From NCBI GenBank assembly GCA_029961685.1, contig JARWKL010000007.1:7212708-7276707 (forward strand): DNA of 64,000 nucleotides. The letters are read 5' to 3'. The notes under the pieces are model-generated. The model was given only the letters and a program-made list of their open reading frames with translations, was not told where the DNA came from and did no database searches. Shown in pieces: positions 46,631 through 57,923 of this stretch. This DNA is from Aristolochia californica (lineage: Eukaryota > Streptophyta > Magnoliopsida > Piperales > Aristolochiaceae). A program made the position numbers and the translations under genes. Every line of letters begins with the position of its first letter. Within the stretch, counting starts at the first letter, position 1.

Positions 46631-49600
46631 TTGCGGGGGTGCTTCAAGAATTTTGCTAGATTTAATCTTATCATATCAGCAGACAAGTCCGATTTCGCTC
46701 CTATTCGGTTCATGGGCAAGAACTACGGTCCTTGGGAATTTCAGTTCCGGTTATTTATTCAGGGAAGAGGTTTATGGGGTCATATTGATGGGAGTGATCT
46801 AGCACCTGGCGATGCTGACGCATTGTCAAAATGGATCATCATGGATGCTAGAGTCACTTGGATACTTGGATCTCTTGAACCTCACCTAGTCCCAAATCTG
46901 AGGCACTACAAAACTGCCGTAAATATGTGAAATCACCTCCACAAGGTTAATTGTCAAACCAGCACGAACCGTCGATTTCAAGTTGAATATGAACTTGCAA
47001 ATTTCACCCAAGGCAGTCATTCGATTGAAGAATATTTCTCGGGCTTCCAAAATCTATGGGTTGACTACACTGATATTGTTTACGAGGATGTCCCTGCTGT
47101 TACTCTCTCTGTTGTGCAAGCTGTACATGACACCAGTAAACGGGATCAATTATTGATGAAGCTTCGTCCCGAATTTGAGATTGCTCGATCACATCTGATG
47201 AATCGGCATCCAATGCAGTCCCTGGATGCCTGTTTGAGTGAACTTTTCTGGGAGGACCACCGCCTTACTACTCAGGCTGGTATGGAACCTCCCGTTCAGG
47301 CTGTTCTCTCGGCTCCTGTAGCTTATGTAGCACAAGAAAGACATAAGGGTCGGGACACCAGTTCTATTGAGTGCCTCCACTGCAAGGCTTATGGTCATTT
47401 TGTTCGGGACTACCCCAATAGGTCAGTTCTGTTCTGTAGCTACTATAAGAAGTCGGGTTATCACATCGTCGTTTGCCCTACACAACCTGAAAGGAGGAAG
47501 CCTACAACTTATCATGCATCCATTGGTACTTCTAGTTCTGCAGCATTGCCGCCTACCGTTTCAATCCTTATCATTCCTATTCCACCAACACCTGCGAGTT
47601 CAACCACTCTCACTCTTGAAATTGTACAACAGATGATCATTTATGTCTTTTCTACTTTTGGTATCTCAGGTAAACATAACCTTTCTACTCAACCATGGTA
47701 TTTTGATTCTGGTGCCCCACATGACCAACAATGTGGTATCTCTTTCGAATGTCAGAAAGTATGATGGCAATCTGCACATCAACACTGTTGATGGTAGTAC
47801 TCTGCATATCAGTGATGTTGGTGATCTCTCTCCATCTTTAGTTGATGTCTTTGTGTCTCTTGACCTGTCGACAAATCTTTTGTCTGTTGGTCAATTGGTT
47901 GATAAAAACTGTAATGTTCAGTTTTCTCACTTTGGTTGTGTTGTGCAGGATCACGCGTCGGGGAAGGTGATCGCGAAGGGGCCTAAAATGGGCAGGTTAT
48001 TTCCACTTAAAGTCTTTCTCTCCATTGTTATGCCACATTCTCCTGTAATTTTTTTTGCTTGTAATGTTGTTGAATCTAGCACTAAGTTGTGGCATAGACG
48101 TGTAGGCCACCCAAACTCGGTTGTACTTCTTACATTTTTTAAATCGGGTTATTAGGCAATCAAGATTGTACTTCTTGTGATACGTCTTTTGACTGTTCAT
48201 CATGTAAACTTGGCAAAAATAAAACTCTATCATTTTCGTATCATGCCTCGCATGCCTCCCACTTTTTTGACCTTATTCATAGTGATGTTTGGGGAATTGC
48301 TCCTGTTATCTCGCATGCACAAATTAAGTATTTTGTCACCTTTATCGATGACTTTAGTCGATTTACTTGGGTCTACTTCTTACGGGCTAAATCTGAAGTT
48401 TTTGTTATTTTTAAGAGGTTTCTTGCACTCATTGAAACACAGTTCTCTGCTTACCTTAAAGTACTCCGCTCTGACTCTGGAGGCAAGTATATGTCGACAG
48501 AATTCCAGGAATTTCTTCAAATCAAAGGCATTATCTCTCAACGTTCTTGTCCCTCGACACCCCAACAAAATGGTGTTGCTAAGCGCAAAAATTGTCACCT
48601 TCTTGACATGGTTCGCACCCTTCTCATTGAATCATCCGTTCCTCCTAGGTTTTGGTGTGAAACTCTCTCTACTTCTGTCCATTTAATTAATCGCTTGCCC
48701 TCGCCTGTCTTGCATCATGTCTCTCCCTTTGTTAAATTATTTGGTTGTTCTCCGTCATACACAAATCTTCGGATGTTCAGTTGTGTTTGTTTTGTGCATT
48801 TACCTGATCATGAACGACATAAACTTACAACTCAATCTGTTATGTGTGCATTTCTTGGGTATGTCGGTTCTCAAAAGGGCTATGTTTGCTATGATCCTTA
48901 GGCGCGTCGAGTCTGTGTTTCTCGGAATGTGATCTTCTTTGAAAACCAATATTTCTTTCCATCTCAAGTTACACTTCCGTCTACCTCTTTGTCTAGTTTG
49001 TCGAGCTTTGATGAGCCTCAACCCACTGCCTCGCTGCCCTCTCCTCATTCTGACCTAGCACTTGCTCCTGATCCTCCCTCTGTTCCTGTTCCCCTCAATC
49101 TTCACAGATCCACACGTAGTTCTCACCCTCCTGATCGGTATGGTTTTCCCTCCCTGTATCTCTAGTAGCTACTTTGTCTTCTATTTCCATTCCTTCTAGC
49201 TATAAACAGGCTATGGCACATGAGTGTTGGCAAAAGGCAATGCAAATTGAACTACAAGTGCTAGACGAGAATCACACCTGGGACATTGTGGCTTACCCTC
49301 CTACTATTCGGCCTCTTGGAAGTAAGTGGGTCTTCTCTGTCAAGTTACGTTCAGATAGATCGTTGGATCGGTACAAATCCCGCCTTGTGGCCATGGGGAA
49401 CAGGCAGGAATATGGGATTGATTATGAGGAAACTTTTGCCCCAGTTACCAAGATGACCACAATCTGTACTATCTTAGCCATCGTAGCCTCTCAATCTGGC
49501 CATTGCATCAGATGGATGTGAAGAATGCCTTTCTCCATGGTGATCTGCAAGAAGACGTCTATATGAAGCTTCCCTCGGGTATATCTACATCCTCTCATGA

Positions 49601-50720
49601 TCATGTCTGCAAGCTACGACGTCCTTTGTATGGGCTTAAACAAGCCCCCCGGGCTTGGTTTGAGAAATTTCGCATCACACTTATCCTCCATCGGTTTACC
49701 AAGAGTCAGTATGATTCATCTCTCTTTTATCATAAGTATGTTTCGGGCATAGTCATTCTCTTGGTTTATGTGGATGACATCATCCTTATTGGCACTGACT
49801 CTGGACTGATTACCAAGCTTTAGAAGGTGTTGCATGCCACTTTTCATATGAAAGATCTAGGACGCCTCACATACTTCTTCGGGTTGGAGGTACATCACAC
49901 ACCCAAAGGTATTTTCTTAAACTAACTTAAGTATATTCAAGATCTTATCACACTCGTTAGGTTGGAGGACACATCTTCGGTGGCTACCCCTATGGAGGTC
50001 AATGTAAAATATCGGAAAGATGAAGGGACTCTTCTTGATGATCCGACTATGTATCGATGAATGGTCGGGAGTCTCATCTACTTGACTACTACTTGCCCGA
50101 ACATTTCCTATGTTGTTCATAAGGTCAGTCAGTTTATGGCATCTCCTCGATACCTTCATCTTGCAGCAGTTCAGCGCATCATCCGCTATCTGCGCGGCTC
50201 GCCTGCTCGTGGTTTATTCTTTCCTACCGGCTTCACGCTACATCTGGTTGCCTACAATGATGCTGATTGGGCAGGGTGCCCCGATACCCGTCGCTCTACT
50301 ACAGGCTGGTGTATGTTTTTAAGCGATGCACTGATTTCTTGAAAATGTAAGAAACAAGACCTGGTGTCCAAGTCATCTACCGAGGCCGAGTATCATGTTA
50401 TGTCTACTGCGTGTTCTGAAGTTATTTGGCTCCGCGGTCTTCTTGCTGAGCTCCAGTTTCCTCAGCCCTCATCTACACAGTTTCATGCAGATAATACAAG
50501 TGCTATATAGATTGCAGCCAATCCGGTTTTTCATGAGCGTACCAAGAATATTGAGGTTGACTGTCACTCCATCCGCGACACTTTGGAGCGCCGGGTAGTA
50601 TCTCTTCCGTACATTTCTTCAGATCTTTAAGTGGTCGATGTCTTCACCAAAGCATTGTCTCAATCCCGACATAATTTTTTGGTTGGCAAATTGTTGTTGG
50701 TTGACTCACCATCATCAATT

Positions 50721-50730
50721 TGAGGGGGGA
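50721..50730 (+). other. Polypurine tract of the nested Copia
   Basis: TGAGGGGGGA directly before the right LTR; this is the plus-strand priming site. Confidence 0.85.
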
Positions 50731-51036
50731 TGTTACGATATGTTAAAATGTATATTAAATATAATTTATGTTCATAATTATTGTATAATTTGGGATATGT
50801 ACATAAGGTTATTAGATTAGGTTTAATGGGATGGGGGGTATTGTCTTGGGCCCATGGGCCATTTTGTAACAGGAAAACCTAAAGCTTAAATACCTAATGA
50901 AAGGGGGGAAATCCCCAACGAAAACATTTTGATTCATCGTTCATCTGCTTCGTTTGCGTCGTGAAACCAGAGAGCTCAACACTCTCTCTTGTTGGTGTTT
51001 GGACTGTTCCGTCAGTCCCGTGAGTTTGATTTGTCA
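50731..51036 (+). repeat. Right LTR of the nested Copia
   Basis: 306 bp, TGTTAC to TTTGTCA, followed by the target duplication TCCCA and by the resumed Gypsy pol frame. Confidence 0.93.
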
Positions 51037-51640
51037 TCCCATGGGTCTCATTCCAGACACTTCATGAAAAAGTCCTGCAGCTCATCAGTTGGCACAGATC
51101 TTATTGCATACGGCAATTAAAAAGATGAAGAAACATGTTGATTTGAAGAGGAGGCGTCTTTATTCAATGTAGGTGACCAGGTCCTTCTCAAACTCAGACC
51201 TGAACAATTTTGTCACCTAAGAAGCAAGAATAAAGGTCTTTTAAAGAAATATGAAGGCCTCTTTCCTATAATTGAACGTGTGGGCAATTTCGCCTACAAA
51301 TTGCAGTTGTCGAAAAGGTTTAAGTTCCTAAATGTTTTTCATATATCAAACCTTAAACCTTATTTTGAAGACCCGGACCCATATAGAATAGTTGACCCAA
51401 GAACTCTAATGGATATATCAACTACTTTTGTAAACAAAGTAGAGTATATTATTGCAGACCGAGAGGAGTGCCAAAGGGGCAAGCCCCGGAGGACGCAATA
51501 CTTAGTAAAGTGGTATGGTCAACCAGAAAGTGAGGCAACATGGCAAGACACTGCCGAATTGTGGTTGTTTGCAAAGAAGGTGGCCAACTATCGCCAGGGG
51601 ACGCAGACGAGGGCGTCTGCCTTATGACGGTGGGAGTATG

Positions 51641-53365
51641 AGACGGAGCATGAAACCATGGTGTGGCCAGACACCAAGGCCGAAGACTGTGCAAGTCCTA
51701 TGCACAACAATAGTAGCGACGATCAAGGCCAAGTACACTGGAAAACAAATTTCAGTGTTTGTACCCCAAAATGAAAAATATGATATAAACAAGAGAATAA
51801 GTAACTTTTTATAATATACTTAAATAGAACATATGCCTAAACAGATAATTAACCAAAATAATCATGGTTACTACACTTATAAGTGATTTAATGTGTAGTA
51901 TTAAAATATATTAATAAACTAATTAATAAAATACTATATTATATTACTTAATTATTACAGTATATTATAAATTAACATAATAATTACGTGTGATTAGAAT
52001 AAATTATAAAAAATAAAAAATAACATAAGCGAATATAATAAAGAAAAAAATTATTTTTTTAATAACATAAGATATATTTTAACATTAAAAACCACTAATT
52101 TAATACAGTAACACAAAAATTAATATAATAAATAAGATCTAATTAATCAGAGAAAAATAAGTATAAAATTAACTTAATCTAAGTCAGGTGTACCCAATTT
52201 TTAGTTTTTATAAAATAACTTAAAACTTAATTTTTCTTCCTCTAATTTTTTATTATCTAGTACATTTGGTTTAAATTTATTCTCAAATTTCTATTTGTAT
52301 CATAAATTTATTTTAGATTTTTATTTTTATTATTATTTAATAATAAAATAGAGATAATGATATTGTTGTAAATAAAATAAAGTAAATATAAAGTAATTGG
52401 AGAGGCTTTTTTTAAAGAGGAAAAAGTCAGATGTAACCAAGGTTAGTCGGAATTGAGTCCAACCTCCTTCTCTTCGATTTTTCAAACCCTAAATCCCGTA
52501 ACTCACTTTGCATCCTTTGAAGAAACAAAAGACAAAACCCTAGAGGATGAACTTGTTCTAATAAATTAATTGGGTCCCATGACACACCACCCACTCAGGA
52601 GACAACGTAAAGTGGACATTTTTCAAGCCAAAATTCAAGAACAGGCCATATATATAAGTGCAAGAAGAGTTGAATAAGCTTAAACACATTCATCTCAAGT
52701 GGAGCCCTACCTAATTGTAGCCCCAATGGGGAGACATTTGCTTAAAGAAAACTAATTAATCTAACGTTATGTATGTGACAATTGGTTAAATCTCCCTTTT
52801 CTAAAAAGAAAAGAGCTAAATTTTAATATTTATTGAGCAAAAAAATTAAAATTCGAACAAAACTTTCGTTCGAGAATAATTTTATGAGAATTGCATTGAA
52901 CCCAGATGATAATGTGCACAATGCATCGATAAATCCACTAAAACACATTTTTGTGACGGTTAGATCAAGGAAACAATTGGTTTGTCACACAATGGTTATT
53001 GATATTGTGACTCCTCAAGAGATAATGCCAATAAGTGAGCAAACCCAATTGAACTACAACTAGTAGATAGCCAAATTTGATGAATAACCCAGTTTTTTAC
53101 AATATTAATATGGATGCAAAACATTGTTAATATTTGAAGCTACATTGACTAAGATAGTGTTGGGAGAGAGATTGAGGGTGGCAGCATTTTGTCATGGTTT
53201 TCAGGGATTTGCGCACCCTGCCTACCCATGGTCTTATCGTGTGGAGGGAAACATGGCACTAAGAACCAAGTCTCTTGCTTCTCACCTGCCCCACTTCAAA
53301 TTAAACAAAGTAACCACTTTTCCCACAGACTCATTTCATCGAACACCTTCCAAGGCTTCAATCAA
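51641..53365. other. AT-rich spacer
   Basis: No gene. 51780-52440 is extremely AT-rich. The frames at 52833-53063 and 53124-53387 show no family features; the second runs into the ERF promoter. Confidence 0.6.
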
Positions 53366-53368
53366 TTT

Positions 53369-53380
53369 CTATAAATATAG
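53369..53380 (+). promoter_or_regulatory. TATA box of the ERF gene
   Basis: CTATAAATATAG lies about 60-70 bp before the ATG at 53439, a normal distance for a plant TATA promoter with a short leader. Confidence 0.65.
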
Positions 53381-53438
53381 TCACTGATTGAATTCTTTCG
53401 CTCTGCGATTTCTTCTAAGCTCCCGATCCGACCCAGAA

Positions 53439-53840
53439 ATGCCAGACCTCCCCAGAGTCCACCGTGGCCGCCGCTCTAAAGACTCCTGCGGCTACCTCGG
53501 CGTCCGGAGGAGGCCATGGGGACGTTACGCGGCCGAGATACGGAACCCGTACACGAAAGAGCGGCACTGGTTGGGCACGTTCGACACCGCGGAAGAAGCA
53601 GCGTTTGCGTACGATATGTTTTCCATTTCATTCAGTGGCATCGGCAAAGCTCGCACTAACTTCTACTACCCGTTTTGGACAACCCCGCCGTGTCCGCCAC
53701 CTCCGCCGCCGTCGCCTCCTCTTCCTCCTACGCCATCGCTAGAAGAGAGCGAATACTGCTCTGTGGACGATGATGAGTCGATGACCATTGCGGCGATTCT
53801 CCAGAGCTTCCAACAGAATAACGCCCATGTTCCGTTATGA
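53439..53840 (+). CDS. Single AP2/ERF-domain transcription factor
   Basis: Intronless, 133 residues. One AP2/ERF domain spans about residues 18-78: [19 protein letters not shown] (the DNA-binding three-stranded sheet), [21 protein letters not shown] and ARTNFYYPF. The RAAEIR-type motif and the Ala/Asp pattern ([21 protein letters not shown]) mark the ERF rather than DREB class. The helix part reads [13 protein letters not shown], unlike the usual AYDRAARS-RG. After the domain come a polyproline stretch (about 81-97), an acidic Ser/Glu segment and [14 protein letters not shown], possibly an activation helix. No EAR repression motif is seen. By the [16 protein letters not shown] wording it is nearest to group VIII-b (LEP/ERF086-088), but this is uncertain. 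The ATG at 53439 is the first in frame after the TATA box. Family knowledge: binds GCC-box-like DNA in the nucleus. Confidence 0.9.
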   Translation: MPDLPRVHRGRRSKDSCGYLGVRRRPWGRYAAEIRNPYTKERHWLGTFDTAEEAAFAYDMFSISFSGIGKARTNFYYPFWTTPPCPPPPPPSPPLPPTPSLEESEYCSVDDDESMTIAAILQSFQQNNAHVPL

Positions 53841-54564
53841 AAGAGGCAATGCATTAGGATTAGCTGATCAGTCTTTGAGAGGATCATGATTTACTGTCAT
53901 TTTTAAGAATTTTTTTATATAATGTTCCTATCAATGGGTGCACATCAACTTAAACTGCATACGTATCCAATATTGTAACATTTAATAAGGTGATTGCTGA
54001 GTAGCATGTGACATACAAAAATGTACCACTAAAAATGAACATGCTAACTTTAGAAATTATTTCGGTTTTGAAAATATTCTTCAATTTCGTAAATTTTTAG
54101 CTGTTAAATTCTTTTAAACTTGTTTTTGATGCAATCTTTTTCATGATCGTTAGTCATGATTTTTCAGTTTCGTTATATGCCCACTTTATAAGGATTGATA
54201 TGTGTCGATTTTCGTAGTTTAAGAGATGATACTAACATATAGTATCTTATTTATCGACAATCGAAGCCGTTTCCATACGTTTTTATATGTTTCTACTTGA
54301 ATCAATTGATACGTATCACTAAGTGTCAATTGATATAATACTAATGTCTTCTTAAAATATAATTCTCATTTAATTTATTTTTTATAACAATATTTTAATT
54401 TTTACTCGATTATAAATTAAACTAACATATTTTCTTAGGGTAATTTGGTAGCTAAATCTTATTAAGCATACTTATAATATATGATTCTTTGCTTATATTA
54501 TGAATATATTAACACCATCACACTACAATTTCATAGTTAGACTAAGATTTGGTTGTTCTTTTTT

Positions 54565-54848
54565 TTAATCATTTTTAATAAGCATGATTTTTTTTTTTAA
54601 AATGAATGTTATTTTTCAAGTAATTTCTATTGAAAAATAATATTATCACGCGACTATATATAAATATAAATATAAATAAATAGGTATAAGTATTGCATCG
54701 TATTTAATCATTTTTAATAACATAATATCTTTTTTAAAATGAATGTTAATTTTCAAGTAATTTCTATTGAAAAATAATATTACCACGCGATTATATATAA
54801 ATATAAATAGAAATAAATAGGTATAAGTATTGCATCGTGTTTAATCAT
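54565..54848. repeat. ~135-bp tandem duplication
   Basis: Two copies, from about 54565 and 54700, share TTTAATCATTTTTAATAA, AAAATGAATGTTA, TTCAAGTAATTTCTATTG and AAATAGGTATAAGTATTGC with few differences; a third partial start (TTTAATCAT) follows near 54840. Confidence 0.85.
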
Positions 54849-55261
54849 AACATACTTTTAATAATTAAAAAAATGTTTACATGTAAATAATAAATTTTAA
54901 TAATCTAAATATATATCATATAAAGCAAAAAATACTAATTAAGTGTTTTCCCAAGTTATTTATATTTAAAATTTTCATAATTTACACTTGTTTTACTATC
55001 TTTCTTTTGTATTTGTGATACGTTTATGTTTTTACATAAATCAATTTGCAATTGTTTGCAGAAGAGATAATCTTAAATAATCGAATTGTTTGCACACTTG
55101 CTTATATTAATTAGATGATTGGTTTGGTTGAAGGATTAATTATAGCAAACACTTTAAGCAGTTCAAGTCGTTAATAATTTTCAATTTGGTATTTCATTGG
55201 CTATTTGGTGGATATAAGAAGATGAATTAAAAATATTTTTTTATTTTTATAGTATGAAAAT

Positions 55262-55450
55262 TTAACATCATAAAACCAAATTAGTATCACTATATTAATA
55301 ATTTCTATATTATATATTTTTATAGAGAACAAAAAAATCTTGGAAATTTTAAGATGTGTGACACCATTATTTTATATAAAAGAATGGTGAGAAATAATAA
55401 AATATGATATTAGAGCATTAACATCATAAAACCAAATTAGTATCACTATA
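55262..55450. repeat. 33-bp exact direct repeat pair
   Basis: 55262-55294 and 55418-55450 are identical, containing AACATCATAAAACCAAATTA. They flank 123 bp of AT-rich sequence. No transposon ends are evident. Confidence 0.85.
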
Positions 55451-55945
55451 GGTATGCCTAATTAACCTTAGAACAATCACTTGAGAAATGGTCACTATGT
55501 GTCATATAACTAGGGGTGAGCACCAATCAGGTCGGGTCGGGGCGATTTTATAGAAACCCAAACCTGAACCCGATTCCAGACCCTAAATGGCAAATTCAAA
55601 AAAAACCTATCGAACTTGACTCGATCACCCTGACCCGTTCTTGTCCCTGTAAATCTTCTTAAACCTGATCTTTCTCCACCCCATCCCTGTAAAACCCGAC
55701 CCATATTAGCCCCGTTTTATATATTTGTCTCATATGACTCAAAGGGGGTTTTTCCCCTTCCTACCTGGTGAAATTACAAACTTGAACCTAGGTTTTTCAT
55801 ATTGGGCACCCTTTCATATAAGATGAGTTGACTACCAATAAAAAAGTTATCAGTCCATACCATTGAATGTGCGTTTGGGACCAACCACAACAGGGGAAAC
55901 TCGGCAAGGACTCGTTACTTCCCTTCACTCTTTCATAGAAAGGCC

Positions 55946-55965
55946 AAAAAAAAAAAAAAAAAAAA
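55946..55965. repeat. Poly-A run of 20
   Basis: Isolated A homopolymer in intergenic DNA. It could be a retroposon tail, but the sequence to its left shows no recognised element. Confidence 0.8.
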
Positions 55966-57087
55966 CTGTTACAATTGACTCTCCATATGTGATCTTCTTA
56001 TTAAAGAGTATTTTTCATTTTTTCTTGAGTATATAATGCCCTTCATATTTCCATCGATACATACTAAATCGACACCTCTAAAACCCCATTGATACATACT
56101 ATGTACACATCATGTATTGTATCAATACCTCTAAAATACGAGATAATGAACCAAATGTATAAGTGATAGGCCACCCCACATGATATTAGGAGCAAGATGA
56201 TGTATCTTTTAGAAAGATTTGAGATTTGACTCCTTTAAAATATTGAAAATATAAAATATCTAAGAGTAGGTTTTATGGGTCGTTTGCAAGAAAGAGACAA
56301 AGGTGGCTGAAGTTCAATTATTAAAACAAAGTGGCTTCCACAAAAATGGGGTCCATGACCTTAAATATAAGATTAAATAATTAAATTATTAGGATAAATT
56401 TCACTATGCACATTCCATGAAGCACGTGTTGTGGCTGCTGGTAAGAAAAAATAATATTTTTCATTTTTTATATAATATAAAAAAAAAATTCTACATTTTA
56501 TCTATAGATTTTTTAGCTGCCTTTCAATGTGGGATAATGATAGGATTGTTTGTTCATATGGTATTACGCAAATATGCCTCTAATTTTTTAAAATATAGTA
56601 AATAATTTAAATAATAAATAGTTAATAATTAATAATTAAAATATTTTTTATTTTTTAATATTATTTACTACCAAACTTTAATAAAAGAGACATTTAAATC
56701 TTATGGTATAATACCAAAGAAAGGGTATTATTTATTAATTAAGCATGATTTTTCTAATTAAATGTCTAGGTTTCCCGGTCTTCGATCCTAATTTTTAATT
56801 ATTTTAAATTTTAAAAAATCATAAAATATAAATATAATATAAAAAGAGAGAAATTCAAAAGGTTAAAATAAAAGAAATTCAAAATAAATAGATGATCAAT
56901 TTTCATTGAGTGTTTTAAATGTAAATAGGGCAAAATATTTTACAATTAAATAAAAATAATACTAATATACATTATTTTTAATTAAATTTTATTAATATTT
57001 GTTGATTTAGATGTTGCTTAATTTCAAATGGACATGTGGAGTTTTTAGGGCCGGCGGAGAGCCACGTCATCTGCCACAAGAAGCTTC

Positions 57088-57093
57088 CACGTG
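57088..57093. promoter_or_regulatory. G-box in the RKP upstream region
   Basis: CACGTG core (CCACGTGTCG context), with a CCACGTCA ACGT element about 25 bp upstream at 57062-57069; about 215 bp before the first ATG in the leader. Such elements bind bZIP or bHLH factors; a role here is inferred. Confidence 0.5.
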
Positions 57094-57306
57094 TCGTTTG
57101 ACTCGTCATCTGGCTCGTCCCACTTTCCCCCATTTTCTGGCGCAAAAATTAAGAATTGCAAATTTGCAAATTCTTGATTTCTTTCTCGTATATTCCATTT
57201 TCTGTTTTTATTTTCTTGAATTCTTCCTCTCTTTCTCTCTCCCGGTCCTTCTTTCTTCCCTCATGTCTCGTTCTGGTCTTTATTTTTCTCTCTCTAACTG
57301 ACCTTA

Positions 57307-57372
57307 ATGGCGTCTGTAAACCCTAATCCTGCTGCGCCGCCTCGTTGGTTGAGGCTGCTGGAGGGAGCTTAA
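57307..57372 (+). other. Possible uORF in the RKP leader (21 codons)
   Basis: ATG GCG start in a good context (TTAATGGCG) and a stop at 57370-57372, ahead of a probable 5' UTR intron (donor near 57418 TTC|GTAAGT, acceptor TTCTGTAG at 57696). If the leader is transcribed as proposed, this small frame precedes the main ORF. Confidence 0.4.
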
Positions 57373-57923
57373 TTCCGAATATGGGCGTTTGATGTTGATT
57401 TTGCTGGTGTTTCCAATTCGTAAGTGGCTCTGATCCTTGGAGTTTTTGTTTTATGTTGTTTTATCGATTCTCTATTTGTTTGGGGTGCCTCTCGGTAGAC
57501 GCTGTTTGGATTGTATAGAGCTTGTGTGTTGGATACTTCGTTTGGAGGAGGCTCGGTGTGAGTTCTTGATTTGCCTACGCTCTATCTTTGGTTTTTTTAA
57601 TCGGAAGCCAGTTGAGCTTGTCTTTTGCTTGGATTTCTCCGTGGGCTCTGTCCTTTTGGTGGATTTATGTAACTTCTTTGTTTTTTTGTTCTGTAGGAGT
57701 TTCGGTGAATGGACGTGGGAAGTTGCCAATTGTGCTGGAAATTGTCTTCCTCGGGATAAGAATATGGTCGTTTAAGTGTGGATATTAACTCGGGATTTTT
57801 TGCGTGTGGAGTAATTTTTAAGAGAATTTGGTTTTGGTTTTGGGTCGATTTTCCTTTTGCTGGAGTGTTGTTAAGTTGGTAGGGGAGGAAGAAAGGAAAA
57901 CCTCCTCCTCCCTGTATTTTTCA

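Larger units (their letters stand above)
45685..51036 (+). mobile_element. Nearly full-length Copia element nested in the Gypsy
   Basis: LTRs at 45685-45987 and 50731-51036 begin TGTTAC and end TTTGTCA; a TGGTATCAGAGC primer-binding site directly follows the left LTR and a TGAGGGGGGA polypurine tract precedes the right one. Domains in order: gag (GPWEFQFRLFIQGRGLWGHI, 46690-47330), a degenerate CCHC knuckle (CLHCKAYGHFVRDY, near 47370), protease DSGAPHD (47704), GAG-pre-integrase LWHRRVGHPNS (about 48090), integrase (FIDDFSRFTW, STPQQNGVAKRK), RT (MDVKNAFLHGDLQEDVYM, RPLYGLKQAPRAW, LLVYVDDIIL) and RNase H ([34 protein letters not shown]). Several frameshifts and stops show it is inactive. Flanking GCCCA (45680-45684) and TCCCA (51037-51041) form a 5-bp target duplication with one change. 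Confidence 0.95.
43216..51640 (+). mobile_element. Chromodomain Gypsy element, truncated and split
   Basis: Left part 43216-45684, right part 51037-51640, separated by a later Copia insertion. The left part starts inside pol: RT with [44 protein letters not shown] and an intact VYLDDIVVY active site (about 43700-43735); then RNase H (VHTDTSNYVIGGIL, KQRYIVQEREIIAIVH); then integrase (about 45018-45640) with MDFISGLRKKDG, DRDPIFKEKFW and SFHPQCDGQTEQVN. The right part continues the integrase tail (FHISNLKPYF) and ends in a chromodomain: VEYIIADRE, YLVKWYGQPESEATW. Gag and protease are missing on the left, no LTR is visible, and there are in-frame stops (for example at 43912 and about 44040). 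Family knowledge: chromodomains help chromovirus integration into particular chromatin. Confidence 0.9.
53841..57000. other. Intergenic, no gene seen
   Basis: Very AT-rich with local duplications (listed separately). 55505-55720 contains GGTCGGGTCGGGG and ACCCGA words like decayed intergenic plant repeats. Short frames such as 55704-55510 and 56417-56605 are not recognisable. Confidence 0.6.

Noticed and set aside
43216..51640. The Gypsy or Copia as intact, active elements
   Set aside because: Gypsy lacks gag and LTRs and has stops; the Copia has several shifts and stops and its LTRs are clearly diverged.
53464..53742. Second plus-strand frame over the ERF gene
   Set aside because: Arg/Thr-rich shadow frame; the AP2 domain is in the frame starting 53439.
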